Counted from the stretch's first letter, positions 51,349 to 59,817 are shown. The stretch: 64,000 nt of DNA from Thioalkalivibrio sp. AKL19 (GCF_000420165.1 NZ_ATUK01000012.1:124001-188000); one strand, 5' to 3'. Notes: generated from the sequence alone by a model not told the origin. A program made the numbers and translations.

Positions 51349-52986
51349 ATGAAACACCAACTGCCCCCTTTAAGCCGCTCGGCCCTGGGTGCGTGGCTCA
51401 TTCGCCCGAACAAGGACTGGCGCCACAAGACCAGTCGACGGGTCGCCCTCCCTTTGGTCCTGCTTCTCGTTGTGATCGGGACCCCGGTCGCCATTGCCCT
51501 GGCTCTGAACCTGTGGATGCCGGGCACCGGTGGCAACGCAGCACAACTCCAGTTGGCCGTGCTGGTGGTCGGATTGCTCGTGACCCTCGCCCTGCCGTTG
51601 CTCGCCTATCGCTACCTGGTCAAACCGCTGTTTCACCTGCGCCACTGGGCACAGCGGGTGCGCGGCGGAAACCTGGCGGCGCGTATCCCGACCCCGCAGC
51701 GCGGGGAATTCGGTGAACTGGCCCACGACGTGAACCGCCTCACCGAACAGCTCGAGCGCCTGACCCGCGACATGCGCGAGGAAGTCCACACCCAGACCGA
51801 ACGCCTGGAACAGAAATCGCGCACTCTGGAAATCCTGTACGAGGTCGCCAGCAGCATCAATACCTCGCGGGACCTCGACGACCTGCTGACCCGCTTCCTC
51901 GAGCACACCAAGGCGACCCTGGGCGCGCAGGCGGCCACCGCTCGGCTGGTCACACCCGACGGTCAGATGCGCCTGGTCGCCAACCTGGGCTTTCAACCCA
52001 ATCATCAACGCTGCCAACCCCTGCTTCCGCTCGGCCAGTGCCTGTGCGGTCATGTCGCGGATGGCGGTGACCTCGGCCAAAAGGACGACGTGAGCTGCTG
52101 CGGGCAGGCCGAGCATGGCAGCCAGACCGGCGACGACCCCTTGTCGATGATGGCCGTACCCCTGCAACACCAGGGGCGCACACTGGGGGTATACAGCCTT
52201 TTCTTCAGCCAATGTCCGGAGGCCCTGTCGGATGACATGCGCGGGCTCCTCAACAGCATCGGCCAGCACCTGGGCATGGCGATCGAGAAATCGCGTCTGG
52301 AAGAACAGGCGCGACGGGTCGGCATCATGGAGGAACGCGCGCGCATGTCCCACGAGCTGCACGACTCGCTGGCGCAGACACTCGCCAGCCTGCGCTTCCG
52401 GGTGGGTGCCCTGAACGAATCCCTGCCGGACGACAGCCCTCCCGAGCTGTGCAGGGAGGCGGGCGCCCTCTGGAGCAGTCTTGAGCAGGCCAACCAGGAA
52501 CTGCGCGAGCTGATCCGTCACTTTCGCGCCCCGCCGGTCAGCCACCAGGGCCTGGATATCGACATCGATCAGTTGATCACCCGTTTCCGCGAGGAGACCG
52601 GGGTGAGCGCCTTCATGCAGAAGGAATGGAGCCCGAAAAGGCTGCCGGAAGAGGTGGAAACCGAGGTGCTGCGCATCGTGCAGGAGGCGCTTTGCAACAT
52701 CCGCAAGCATGCCGATGCACAGCACGTACGCGTGTTGCTGCGCAACGACCACCGCAACGAGTTCCTGGTGATGATCGAGGACGACGGCTGTGGCACGGAC
52801 CTGCAGTCGGGCACCACCAGCGAAAGCGAACACATCGGCCTCAGCGTGATGGAGAAACGTGCGGCGCGCCTGGGCGCGACCATCCGCATCGAGAGCGAAC
52901 CCGGGGAGGGTACGCGCGTCAGCCTGAGCTTCCAGCACCCGAAACCCCAGGTGGTGCAGTTCGAGCCGCGCAAGGCGTTACCATGA
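51349..52986 (+). CDS. NarX-type sensor histidine kinase
   Basis: Membrane sensor kinase, 545 aa from the ATG at 51349. Two membrane helices at ~32-53 (ALPLVLLLVVIGTPVAIALA) and ~65-87, with almost no periplasmic loop between them, so it lacks the nitrate-binding P-box domain of classical NarX. HAMP (~88-140), coiled coil, GAF domain (~160-320), HisKA_3 with phosphorylated H338 in 'RARMSHELHDSLAQTLASLR', HATPase with 'EVLRIVQEALCNIRKHADAQ' and 'IEDDGCGTDL'. The GAF holds a Cys-rich stretch ('RCQPLLPLGQCLCGHVADGG', then SCCGQ), which may bind metal or sense redox. Its stop overlaps the regulator start. Confidence 0.88.
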   Translation: MKHQLPPLSRSALGAWLIRPNKDWRHKTSRRVALPLVLLLVVIGTPVAIALALNLWMPGTGGNAAQLQLAVLVVGLLVTLALPLLAYRYLVKPLFHLRHWAQRVRGGNLAARIPTPQRGEFGELAHDVNRLTEQLERLTRDMREEVHTQTERLEQKSRTLEILYEVASSINTSRDLDDLLTRFLEHTKATLGAQAATARLVTPDGQMRLVANLGFQPNHQRCQPLLPLGQCLCGHVADGGDLGQKDDVSCCGQAEHGSQTGDDPLSMMAVPLQHQGRTLGVYSLFFSQCPEALSDDMRGLLNSIGQHLGMAIEKSRLEEQARRVGIMEERARMSHELHDSLAQTLASLRFRVGALNESLPDDSPPELCREAGALWSSLEQANQELRELIRHFRAPPVSHQGLDIDIDQLITRFREETGVSAFMQKEWSPKRLPEEVETEVLRIVQEALCNIRKHADAQHVRVLLRNDHRNEFLVMIEDDGCGTDLQSGTTSESEHIGLSVMEKRAARLGATIRIESEPGEGTRVSLSFQHPKPQVVQFEPRKALP

Positions 52987-53663
52987 CGCAGCACGTCCTG
53001 CTAATCGACGACCACGCACTGTTCCGCGAGGGCCTGCAGGAGCTGCTGACCCGACGCGGCATCGAGAAGGTGAGCGCCGCCGGCGACGGCGAGGCCGGCA
53101 TCGAACTGGCGACGCGCCTGCAACCCGACATCATCCTTCTTGATATCCGCATGCCCGGGATGAACGGCCTTGAGGTCCTGCGCCGGCTGCGCCAGGCGGA
53201 CCTGAACATGCCCGTGGTCATGCTGACCACCAGCAACGAAGAGAACGACCTAGTGGAGTGCCTGCGCAACGGCGCCCAGGGTTACCTGCTGAAGGACATG
53301 GATCCGGGCGACCTGATCAGCGCGCTGATGGACATCCTGAAGGGGCAGACGGTAGTCGCGCCGCACCTCGCTCAACTGCTGGCCAGGGTCGTGCAGGGTC
53401 ACCCCGGGGAGACTAGCGAGGCCAACCCCTTCGACCGGCTCACCCCGCGCGAAAACGAGATCCTGGGCCTGCTGGCCGAGGGCCAGAGCAACAAGGTGAT
53501 CGCGCAGAACCTGGGCATCTCCGACGGCACCGTGAAACTGCACGTGAAGGCGATTCTGCGCAAGCTGGGCCTGCACTCGCGAGTAGAAGCCGCAGTGCTC
53601 GCGGTGCAGCATGGCCTGCGGCGCGCAGTCCCCGCGGGCGACACCACAGGCGGGGGCTACTGA
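52983..53663 (+). CDS. NarL/FixJ-family response regulator
   Basis: Partner of the sensor kinase, 226 aa. Receiver domain 'VLLIDDHALFREGLQELLTR' with phospho-acceptor Asp54 in 'DIILLDIRMPGMNGLEVL', Thr in 'VVMLTTSNEENDL' and Lys in 'GAQGYLLKDMDPGDL'. C-terminal LuxR-type HTH 'DRLTPRENEILGLLAEGQSN' to 'HVKAILRKLGLHSRVEAAVL'. ATGA overlap with the kinase. Very NarL-like; targets cannot be told, though the siroheme and dsr genes lie nearby. Confidence 0.9.
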   Translation: MTQHVLLIDDHALFREGLQELLTRRGIEKVSAAGDGEAGIELATRLQPDIILLDIRMPGMNGLEVLRRLRQADLNMPVVMLTTSNEENDLVECLRNGAQGYLLKDMDPGDLISALMDILKGQTVVAPHLAQLLARVVQGHPGETSEANPFDRLTPRENEILGLLAEGQSNKVIAQNLGISDGTVKLHVKAILRKLGLHSRVEAAVLAVQHGLRRAVPAGDTTGGGY

Positions 53664-53670
53664 GGGACCT

Positions 53671-54015
53671 TCAGGCGTAGTGCTTGTGCTGCGCGCGCCG
53701 GCGCCCGGCACGCTGCACCACCACGCCGATGACCGCCTGCAGGCCCGGGATCTCCAGACGGCGCTGGTCCTCCTGCAGGGCCTGCAGGTAGTGTCGACCC
53801 TCCTCCATCAGCAGCTGGCGCAGCAGGTATTCGCCATCGTGTTCGGCGATCACGAAGCTGCCATGCTCCACCACGCCCGACGGGTCCACGATCACGATCA
53901 CCCCATGCGCGAACTCCGGCGCCATGCTGTCGCCCAGGACGCGCAGGGCGAACGGCTCGGAGTTGGCACAGCCCCCGCCCATTCCGGCATCCTCGGGTCG
54001 ATTCGGTATCGCCAT
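53671..54015 (-). CDS. Orphan S24 (LexA/UmuD-type) peptidase-like domain protein
   Basis: 114 aa, the LexA/UmuD C-terminal fold with no DNA-binding domain. 'PFALRVLGDSMAPEFAHGVI' carries the nucleophile Ser30. The general-base Lys expected about 37 residues on is replaced by Arg66 in 'DGEYLLRQLLMEEG'. It may therefore be unable to self-cleave. The C-terminus is basic (QRAGRRRAQHKHYA). Convergent with the response regulator (7 bp apart) and 56 bp upstream of nothing but cysG's end, which is on the same strand. Role unknown; possible link to the two-component pair or cysG is inference only. Confidence 0.78.
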   Translation of the reverse strand: MAIPNRPEDAGMGGGCANSEPFALRVLGDSMAPEFAHGVIVIVDPSGVVEHGSFVIAEHDGEYLLRQLLMEEGRHYLQALQEDQRRLEIPGLQAVIGVVVQRAGRRRAQHKHYA

Positions 54016-54071
54016 TTCGGGTCTCCTCGTGGTCCCGATTCAGGGCCCTGGTGCAGTGCGCGCACTCAACA

Positions 54072-55544
54072 CTAGCCGGCGTGGTCGGCCACGTCCGCCG
54101 GCACCGGGGTCTCCACCGCGCCCCCCGAGGCAAACAGGCTTCCGGTGGTGGGCGGGGCATTCGGCCGGAACCACTGCAGGCGCTGGTGCAGGGACACGAC
54201 ATTGCCGACGATGATCAGGGTCGGCGGCTGGACCTGCTCGGCCTCGACAATGCCGGGCAGGGTCTGCAGATCCCCCACCAGTACCCGCTGATTCTGGGTC
54301 GTGCCCTGTTGCACCAGCGCCGCCGGGGTGCTCGTGGGCATGCCATGGGCGACCAGCTCGCGACAGATGATCGGCAGCCCGGACAACCCCATGTAGAACA
54401 CCACGGTCTGGCGCGGCTGCGCCAGCATGTCCCAGTTGAGATTGATGGTGCCGTCCTGCAGATGGCCCGTTGCGAACACCAGGGCCTGGGCATGATCGCG
54501 ATGGGTCAGCGGGATGCCGGCGAAAGAGGCACAGCCGGCCGCGGCGGTGATGCCGGGCACCAGCTGGAACGGGATACCGTGCTGCATCAGGCGATCCACC
54601 TCCTCGCCGCCGCGTCCGAAGATAAACGGGTCCCCACCCTTCAGGCGCAGCACTCGCTTGCCCTCCTTCGCCAGGCGGATCAGCAGGTCGTTGATATCAC
54701 CCTGTTCCAGCGTGTGATGATTGCGCTTCTTGCCGGCGTAGATCTTCTCGGCATCGCGCCGCACGAGCTCCAGAATGGCCGGCGACACCAGATTGTCGTA
54801 CACCACCACGTCGGCCAGCTGCATCAGACGCAGCGCACGGAAGGTCAGCAGATCCGGGTCCCCGGGCCCGGCCCCGACCAGGAATACCTCGCCGCCGGTG
54901 TCGCGTTCGTCCAGCCCGGCGTCCAGGGCCGTGTCCAGGGCATCCTTCGCCGCCTGTTCACGGCCAGACAGGAACAACTCCATCACCGGACCTTCCAGCA
55001 CCCGTTCCCAGAAACGCCGCCGCAGCTCGGTGTCCGGCATGCACTTCTTGGCACGCGCGCGGAAGCCTTCCACCAGCGTCGCCAGGCGCCCATAAGAGGC
55101 GGGGATCAGGCTTTCGATCCGGGAGCGCAGCAAGCGCGCGAGGACCGGCGAGGCACCACCGGTGGAGATCGCGATCTGCAGCGGCGACCGGTCCACCATC
55201 GACGGCGTGATAAAGCTGCACAGAGCCGGCTGGTCCACCACGTTCACCGGGATACAGCGCTGCTGGCAGCACTCCGAGACCTGGCGATTGGTCTGCTGGT
55301 CATCGGTGGCGGCGACCACCAGCACGCGCCCGTCGATGTCGTCTTCGCGGAAACCGCGCTCGGCATGCTCGATAGCGCCACTCGCCTTCAGCACCGCGAG
55401 CTCCGGGCACAGCTCCGGCGAGACCACGGTGATCCGGCCCTCCGCCTTGCGCAGCAGGGTGATCTTGCGCGCGGCGACCACGCCCCCCCCCACCACCAGG
55501 CAGGAGCGGTCCTTGATGCGCATGAATATCGGGAAAAAGTCCAT
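54072..55544 (-). CDS. cysG: Siroheme synthase (trifunctional)
   Basis: Makes siroheme from uroporphyrinogen III by methylation, NAD-dependent oxidation and iron insertion. 490 aa. N-terminal precorrin-2 dehydrogenase/ferrochelatase ('FPIFMRIKDRSCLVVGGGVV', 'DDQQTNRQVSECCQQRCIPV'), then SUMT methyltransferase ('VFLVGAGPGDPDLLTFRALR', 'RLKGGDPFIFGRGGEEVDRL', 'VPGITAAAGCASFAGIPLTH'). The C-terminus has a ~25-aa Pro/Ala-rich tail. Siroheme is the cofactor of DsrAB about 7 kb away. Last in the glutaredoxin-cysG pair. Confidence 0.96.
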   Translation of the reverse strand: MDFFPIFMRIKDRSCLVVGGGVVAARKITLLRKAEGRITVVSPELCPELAVLKASGAIEHAERGFREDDIDGRVLVVAATDDQQTNRQVSECCQQRCIPVNVVDQPALCSFITPSMVDRSPLQIAISTGGASPVLARLLRSRIESLIPASYGRLATLVEGFRARAKKCMPDTELRRRFWERVLEGPVMELFLSGREQAAKDALDTALDAGLDERDTGGEVFLVGAGPGDPDLLTFRALRLMQLADVVVYDNLVSPAILELVRRDAEKIYAGKKRNHHTLEQGDINDLLIRLAKEGKRVLRLKGGDPFIFGRGGEEVDRLMQHGIPFQLVPGITAAAGCASFAGIPLTHRDHAQALVFATGHLQDGTINLNWDMLAQPRQTVVFYMGLSGLPIICRELVAHGMPTSTPAALVQQGTTQNQRVLVGDLQTLPGIVEAEQVQPPTLIIVGNVVSLHQRLQWFRPNAPPTTGSLFASGGAVETPVPADVADHAG

Positions 55545-55565
55545 CCGTGCTGCCCCCCTGTCTAG

Positions 55566-55838
55566 TCAGGCGTTGCCGGCCCGCGGTCCCAGATCCTCGA
55601 GTTCGCCTTCCATGTCCAGCTCCACCAGCTCCTCGAATCCCCCTACGTGGCGCTCGCCGAAGTAGACCTGCGGGACCTCCTCGCAGCCGGTAACCCGGTT
55701 CAGCTCGGCGATCGACTCCGGGGTATCCGTGATCTCGATCTTCTCCAGCTGCTCCGCCAGTCCCCGCCGCGTCAGCAACCGCTCGGCACGCTCGCAGTAG
55801 GGGCAGCCTTCCCGGTAGTACATCCGAATGGCCGTCAT
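55566..55838 (-). CDS. Glutaredoxin, GrxC type
   Basis: Small thiol-disulfide oxidoreductase, 90 aa from the ATG at 55836-55838. Dithiol active site CPYC in 'RMYYREGCPYCERAERLLTR'. The cis-Pro is in 'GCEEVPQVYFGERHVGGFEE' and the glutathione-binding GGF follows. The C-terminal tail is acidic (LDMEGELEDLGPRAGNA). It lies 21 bp upstream of cysG on the same strand. Confidence 0.92.
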   Translation of the reverse strand: MTAIRMYYREGCPYCERAERLLTRRGLAEQLEKIEITDTPESIAELNRVTGCEEVPQVYFGERHVGGFEELVELDMEGELEDLGPRAGNA

Positions 55839-55878
55839 CGTCGAACCTCGTGGTTGCGGGACCCCGGAGCGACATCCA

Positions 55879-56316
55879 TCAGCTGTCAGACAGGCCCATC
55901 TCGTCGGCATCGAAACCCGCGCGGGAATACCAGTAGCGGGCCGCGTCGGGGTCGCGCTCCACCCCGCTCCCCTGGGCGTACATCATCGCCAGGGTAGTCT
56001 GGGAACCGGCCAGTCCCTGATTGGCGGCCTGCTCCATCCAGTGAATCGCCTGCGCGGAATCCTGCTCCACGCATTCCCCCTCCAGGAACATGAAACCGAG
56101 ACCGTGCTGGGCGAGGGGATCGCCCTGCTCGGCGGCCGCGCGCATCCACTTGACCGCCGCGCCCGGATTGGGAACGCCGGTCAGGCCAATCTGATGCATG
56201 ATCGCGACCCGGTACTGGGCCTGGGCGTTGCCGGCCTCGGCCAGTGGCATCAGCAGCTGCATCGCGCGCGAGAAATGTTTGGCTTCAAACGCGGCAATGC
56301 CGCTTTGAAGGCTCAT
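55879..56316 (-). CDS. Small Sel1-repeat protein
   Basis: 145 aa from the ATG at 56314-56316 (MSLQSGIAAFEAKHFSRAMQ); an ATG nine codons upstream (MTHAEEDEA...) is the alternative. No signal peptide. Three Sel1 repeats: 'AQAQYRVAIMHQIGLTGVPN', 'LAQHGLGFMFLEGECVEQDS' and 'AGSQTTLAMMYAQGSGVERD'. Cytoplasmic scaffold of unknown partner. 40 bp before the glutaredoxin gene, probably the same transcript. Confidence 0.83.
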   Translation of the reverse strand: MSLQSGIAAFEAKHFSRAMQLLMPLAEAGNAQAQYRVAIMHQIGLTGVPNPGAAVKWMRAAAEQGDPLAQHGLGFMFLEGECVEQDSAQAIHWMEQAANQGLAGSQTTLAMMYAQGSGVERDPDAARYWYSRAGFDADEMGLSDS

Positions 56317-56632
56317 CGCTTCGTCTTCTTCGGCATGCGTCATGGGTGCGGGCACTCGCTGGGTCGGATGTGCGGCGGTGGGCGCCGGATAGCGCGATCC
56401 CGGGCGGAACGGGCGTCGCGAACGGCGCGAACCCACCGATCGGCTCGTCTCGCATGATCGCGCAATCCCCAAGCGCCCGGAACCCTCTCGATAGGGGTAT
56501 ATGCCGGTTACCGGGGCACCGCTATGCTCGTTCGCAGCAGGGTGCCAGACGCCGGGGCCTGGTAGCGGGCGGCGCTGCGCCCCGGCCTCCTGGCCCCGCC
56601 AACCCGATCCAGGCCCCTCGACAGGTTGAAGC

Positions 56633-57754
56633 ATGCCCGAAACCGCGAACGTCTCCCTCGAACCCAAAGCCGTGATGCGCGGCTGCATCCAGAAGGTCGC
56701 GACCGGCCCCGAGATGAGCAAGGACCTCTCGCGCGAGGAGGCCCGCGCGGGCATGCAGGCGATCCTGGACGGCCAGGTGGACCCGGTACAGGCGGCAGTA
56801 TTCCTGATCGCGCTGCGCATGAAGCGCGAGACCCTGGAGGAATGCGAGGGCGTGTTGCAGGCGATCCGCGATCACGCGACCACCGCAATCGCAGAGGTCG
56901 AACACCTGGTGGATATCGCCGACCCCTACGACGGCTATATCCGCGGGCTGCCAGCCGGTGCATTCCTGCCAGCGGTGCTGGCAGCTTGCGGGCAACCGGC
57001 CGTGTGTCACGGGGTCGAGGCGATTGGGCCAAAATACGGTGCCACCCCGCGGATGATCCTGCGCGAGGCCGGGGTGGATACCGATCTGGCACCGGACGCG
57101 GCCGCGGCCCGGATTGCCCGCGCGGACACCGGCTGGGCGTATGTCGACATGGCCGCGTTCTGCCCCGGACTGCACGCGCTGACCGGTCTGCGCAACCTGA
57201 TGATCAAGCGCAACTGCCTGACCACGGTGGAGAACCTGATCGGACCGATCCGCGCGCGCGAGCGCACCGACATCATGGTTGGTTACGTGCACAAGGCCTA
57301 CCCCCCGATTTACGCCCACCTGGCACGCTTCTCCGGGTTCGCTTCGGGGCTCGTCGTGCGCGGCGTGGAGGGGGGCGTGATCCCCTCGCTGCAACAGCCC
57401 GGCAAGATGTTCATCTACCGCGACGGCGGCCCCGAACAGGAACACCCACTGGATCCGACCAGCGTCGGCATCCAGGCCGACACCCGAGCGGTACCGCTGC
57501 CCGCGGAGATCGCGCCGAAAAAGGTGGACGGCAAGGCGCAGGGCGATGCCGACGGACACGCGGTCGCGCGCGAGGCCGCGCGCGCGGGCCTTGCGGCACT
57601 GCGCGGCGAGCCCGGCCCGATGCGCGACAGCCTGGTCTACGCCGGCGCGATCTGCCTGCACCATCTGGGCCGGGAAGCGGATCCGGAAAGCGCCGCTCGG
57701 CGCGTGCGCCAGGTACTCGACGACCAGTCCGCCCTGGCCCGTTTCACGGGGTAA
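56633..57754 (+). CDS. TrpD2-like anthranilate phosphoribosyltransferase family protein
   Basis: 373 aa, glycosyltransferase family 3 fold. The N-terminal helical part reads 'LSREEARAGMQAILDGQVDP' and 'QAAVFLIALRMKRETLEECE', as in TrpD and nucleoside phosphorylases. 'HGVEAIGPKYGATPRMILRE' and 'NLMIKRNCLTTVENLIGPIR' are in the right places for the PRPP and substrate regions. The classical TrpD GTGGD motif is missing ('DGYIRGLPAGAF' stands there), so it is not the tryptophan-pathway enzyme. The C-terminal ~100 aa are Ala/Arg-rich. 61 bp before the 66-aa gene on the same strand. Role unknown. Confidence 0.8.
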   Translation: MPETANVSLEPKAVMRGCIQKVATGPEMSKDLSREEARAGMQAILDGQVDPVQAAVFLIALRMKRETLEECEGVLQAIRDHATTAIAEVEHLVDIADPYDGYIRGLPAGAFLPAVLAACGQPAVCHGVEAIGPKYGATPRMILREAGVDTDLAPDAAAARIARADTGWAYVDMAAFCPGLHALTGLRNLMIKRNCLTTVENLIGPIRARERTDIMVGYVHKAYPPIYAHLARFSGFASGLVVRGVEGGVIPSLQQPGKMFIYRDGGPEQEHPLDPTSVGIQADTRAVPLPAEIAPKKVDGKAQGDADGHAVAREAARAGLAALRGEPGPMRDSLVYAGAICLHHLGREADPESAARRVRQVLDDQSALARFTG

Positions 57755-57814
57755 CCCCCACCGCTGGCCGCGCCTCGACCGCGCGGCCGCCACTGCTCGA
57801 CAGGAGGAGAAACC

Positions 57815-58015
57815 ATGGACAAGCAGACCTACTACGAGGCCACCAAGAAGATGGAAAGCCTCGGCGTGGAGCCCGACTACATCATCGGCTGGCAGACCGG
57901 CTTCCTGCGCAGCCCGAAGGTGGAGGCCCAGCGCATAACCCCGCCATACGAGGCCGGTTACAACGATGGCCTGGAAGGCAAGACCGACAGCCACGGAAGC
58001 TGGGCCAAGCAGTAG
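57815..58015 (+). CDS. 66-aa protein of unknown function
   Basis: Not recognised. Very good AGGAGGAG 4 bp before the ATG at 57815 supports it as real and well translated. Soluble, Tyr/Gly-rich, no Cys ('ESLGVEPDYIIGWQTGFLRS', 'ITPPYEAGYNDGLEGKTDSH'). Downstream of the TrpD2-like gene on the same strand, and its 3' side is the MITE-like element. Confidence 0.75.
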   Translation: MDKQTYYEATKKMESLGVEPDYIIGWQTGFLRSPKVEAQRITPPYEAGYNDGLEGKTDSHGSWAKQ

Positions 58016-58049
58016 CCACCCGGGGCGAGGCGACTCGCCCCGTCCATCC

Positions 58050-58344
58050 AGGGAAACACTGATCCATGTACACACTCGCGTTGGCACCCCAGGTTTTCCG
58101 AGACAAGGCGCGTCGTGCAACAGGTAGTGGTTCTACCTATTGCACGACGCAGGATCGGGGAACCTGGGGTGCCGACCCCACAAACCATTGAAAGCAGAGG
58201 CTCGGCCGCGCGCTGTTATCAATAACGGGCGCGCGCACGGCGTTGCGGTTCCCTTATGCAGAATGACTGCACGGCAGTCACCGCGCCTTGTTCGCACGCA
58301 AAAGCAACTCGAGCGCGAGTGTGTACATGGATCAGTGTTTCCCT
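58050..58344. mobile_element. 295-bp MITE-like element with 31-bp perfect terminal inverted repeats
   Basis: Left end 58050-58080 (AGGGAAACACTGATCCATGT then ACACACTCGCG) and right end 58314-58344 are exact reverse complements. Inside the left part is a second large dyad: 58083-58095 pairs with 58161-58173, and 58110-58127 with 58133-58150 (one mismatch), forming a ~90-nt hairpin. No open frame of transposase size. The GGGAAACACTGAT tips resemble IS5-group ends (inference). No clear target duplication. It fills the convergent gap between the 66-aa and 202-aa genes. Half copy at 44588, degenerate end at 59788. Confidence 0.85.
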
Positions 58345-58355
58345 AGCGGCACCCT

Positions 58356-58964
58356 TCAGGAGCGGTCGGGACTGGCCGGCTGCACTGTCGGGAGCAGCGA
58401 TTCCAGGGCCGAGTCAAAGGCCTCGACCGCTTCCGGGCCGTCAATCGCCATCACCTGGTCGATCGCCCACTGCCGGTTGCCCGGTCCAAGGGCCTCGCTG
58501 ATCCGCGCGGCGAATGAGCGCCACAGGCTGAAACCGGGGCCTTCCTCCGCGCTGTAGCGACACTCGGCGTACTCGTCGCTGCGTGCGTTCACCTTGTCGA
58601 CAAACGCCTCGCGTACGCCGTCCACCGGTGCCGGCACCCGGTCGGGACCGGCCTTCAACTCGGCCAGGTTCTCCTCCAGCAGCCCGGCCAGGCGCAACGC
58701 CATCCCGGTCACGAAGCGGATCCGTTCTTCCTGCGAAAAGCGCTCGCTGACCCGACGATCGGCCAGGTGCAGCAGAAAGATCACGAATTCCTGAATCAGC
58801 TCCAGGCGTTGATCCTGGGTACGCGTCTCGAAGTCCTCGTTTTCCAGGTTGAGCACCCCGTTACAGGCGGCCCGCCAGGCGTTCGAGGCCGCCGCACTGG
58901 CGATATCCTCCAGACTGCGCGGACGCTCGCCCTGCGTCCAGCGATTGCGCAGGCGCAGGCTCAT
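58356..58964 (-). CDS. 202-aa protein of unknown function
   Basis: Not recognised. ATG at 58962-58964 overlaps the DUF3050 stop (ATGA). Soluble, helical, Glu/Ala-rich, no Cys in a motif: 'SLEDIASAAASNAWRAACNG', 'QRLELIQEFVIFLLHLADRR', 'RIRFVTGMALRLAGLLEENL', 'FSLWRSFAARISEALGPGNR'. The pattern suggests an all-alpha fold. Last gene of the dsr-divergent block; the MITE-like element begins 12 bp after its stop. Confidence 0.8.
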   Translation of the reverse strand: MSLRLRNRWTQGERPRSLEDIASAAASNAWRAACNGVLNLENEDFETRTQDQRLELIQEFVIFLLHLADRRVSERFSQEERIRFVTGMALRLAGLLEENLAELKAGPDRVPAPVDGVREAFVDKVNARSDEYAECRYSAEEGPGFSLWRSFAARISEALGPGNRQWAIDQVMAIDGPEAVEAFDSALESLLPTVQPASPDRS

Positions 58965-59761
58965 CCCGGCAGCCCCAGGCGCGCGCATACGCCGTCCCAC
59001 AGATCCAGGCGATCCTGGATCGCGGCCCGCGCCGCCTCCTGCGCCTCGGCGATCTTCGCCGGGTCGTCGCCGCACAGCGCCTCGACCAGCCGCAGCGAAA
59101 GCGGCCCGTGAAAGTCCTCGTCGAGATGGATGTGGCGTTGCAGGTAGAAATGGAACATCGGCGCGGCGGGGACATCGATCTGCATGCGCGCAAGGAACTG
59201 GCGGAACATCCCCGGGATCACGTGCTCGCGGCCCAGGGCCAGCGCAGCGGCAACCTCGTGCGGACGCCCGCGCTCGATGCGCTCGAAGGTCCGCCGTACG
59301 AAGCGCGCCGAGGGCTCCGGCGCAATCCCCGCATCCAGCGCCGCATCGATCCCCCGGGTCGTGGCCAGGGCGACGAACCGGCGCGCCGGCGCCGGGTCCG
59401 CGCCGACCTCGGCCATGGCCGCGCAATACAACTCGAAATGGCTCAGAAAGCGATCCTGGCCGTCGGGTCCGGGGATGCGGTCCGACTCCTCCTCCAGTAC
59501 CAGTTCGTTGATGAAGCGGCACACCCCGGCGTCCGGCCCCGGACCCCAGGGCCAGCGCACCGGAGCCACCTGCTGCTGGAGATACTTGATCAGGGACATG
59601 AAGTCCCAGACCGGATAGACGTGACTTTCCATGAACCCATGCAGGTCATGCAGATCACGCAGACCATAGACTGGGTGACGGTCCAGCTCGGCCTGCAACG
59701 GGGCGAGCGCGGCCCAGTCGGGTTGCGGGTGTTGTCGAACGGCCGCCTGAGTCATGGACAT
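58961..59761 (-). CDS. DUF3050 family protein (haem-oxygenase-like helical fold)
   Basis: 266 aa. Start ATG at 59759-59761; an ATG two codons later (59755) is equally possible. Family features: 'GLRDLHDLHGFMESHVYPVW' then 'DFMSLIKYLQQQV', 'NELVLEEESDRIPGPDGQDR', 'FLSHFELYCAAMAEVGADPA' and 'PMFHFYLQRHIHLDEDFHGP'. Conserved Glu and His residues in the helices (E-E-E-S, H-F-E, H-x-D-E-D-x-H) are arranged as in haem-oxygenase-like di-iron enzymes, so a metal-dependent oxidase is plausible (inference). Coupled to the 202-aa gene. Confidence 0.8.
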   Translation of the reverse strand: MSMTQAAVRQHPQPDWAALAPLQAELDRHPVYGLRDLHDLHGFMESHVYPVWDFMSLIKYLQQQVAPVRWPWGPGPDAGVCRFINELVLEEESDRIPGPDGQDRFLSHFELYCAAMAEVGADPAPARRFVALATTRGIDAALDAGIAPEPSARFVRRTFERIERGRPHEVAAALALGREHVIPGMFRQFLARMQIDVPAAPMFHFYLQRHIHLDEDFHGPLSLRLVEALCGDDPAKIAEAQEAARAAIQDRLDLWDGVCARLGLPG

Positions 59762-59787
59762 CTCGCGGGCCCGTCACGCTCGCGGGA

Positions 59788-59817
59788 CGCGAGCGTGCGA
59801 ATGAATCCGTGTTTCCC
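59788..59817. mobile_element. Degenerate end of the MITE-like element
   Basis: The sequence ATCCGTGTTTCCCTAGCGG at the end matches the right tip of the element at 58314-58344 (ATCAGTGTTTCCCTAGCGG), with a weaker match inward. It touches the stop codon of the 67-aa gene, so TAG is shared with the CTAG at the tip. Confidence 0.5.
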
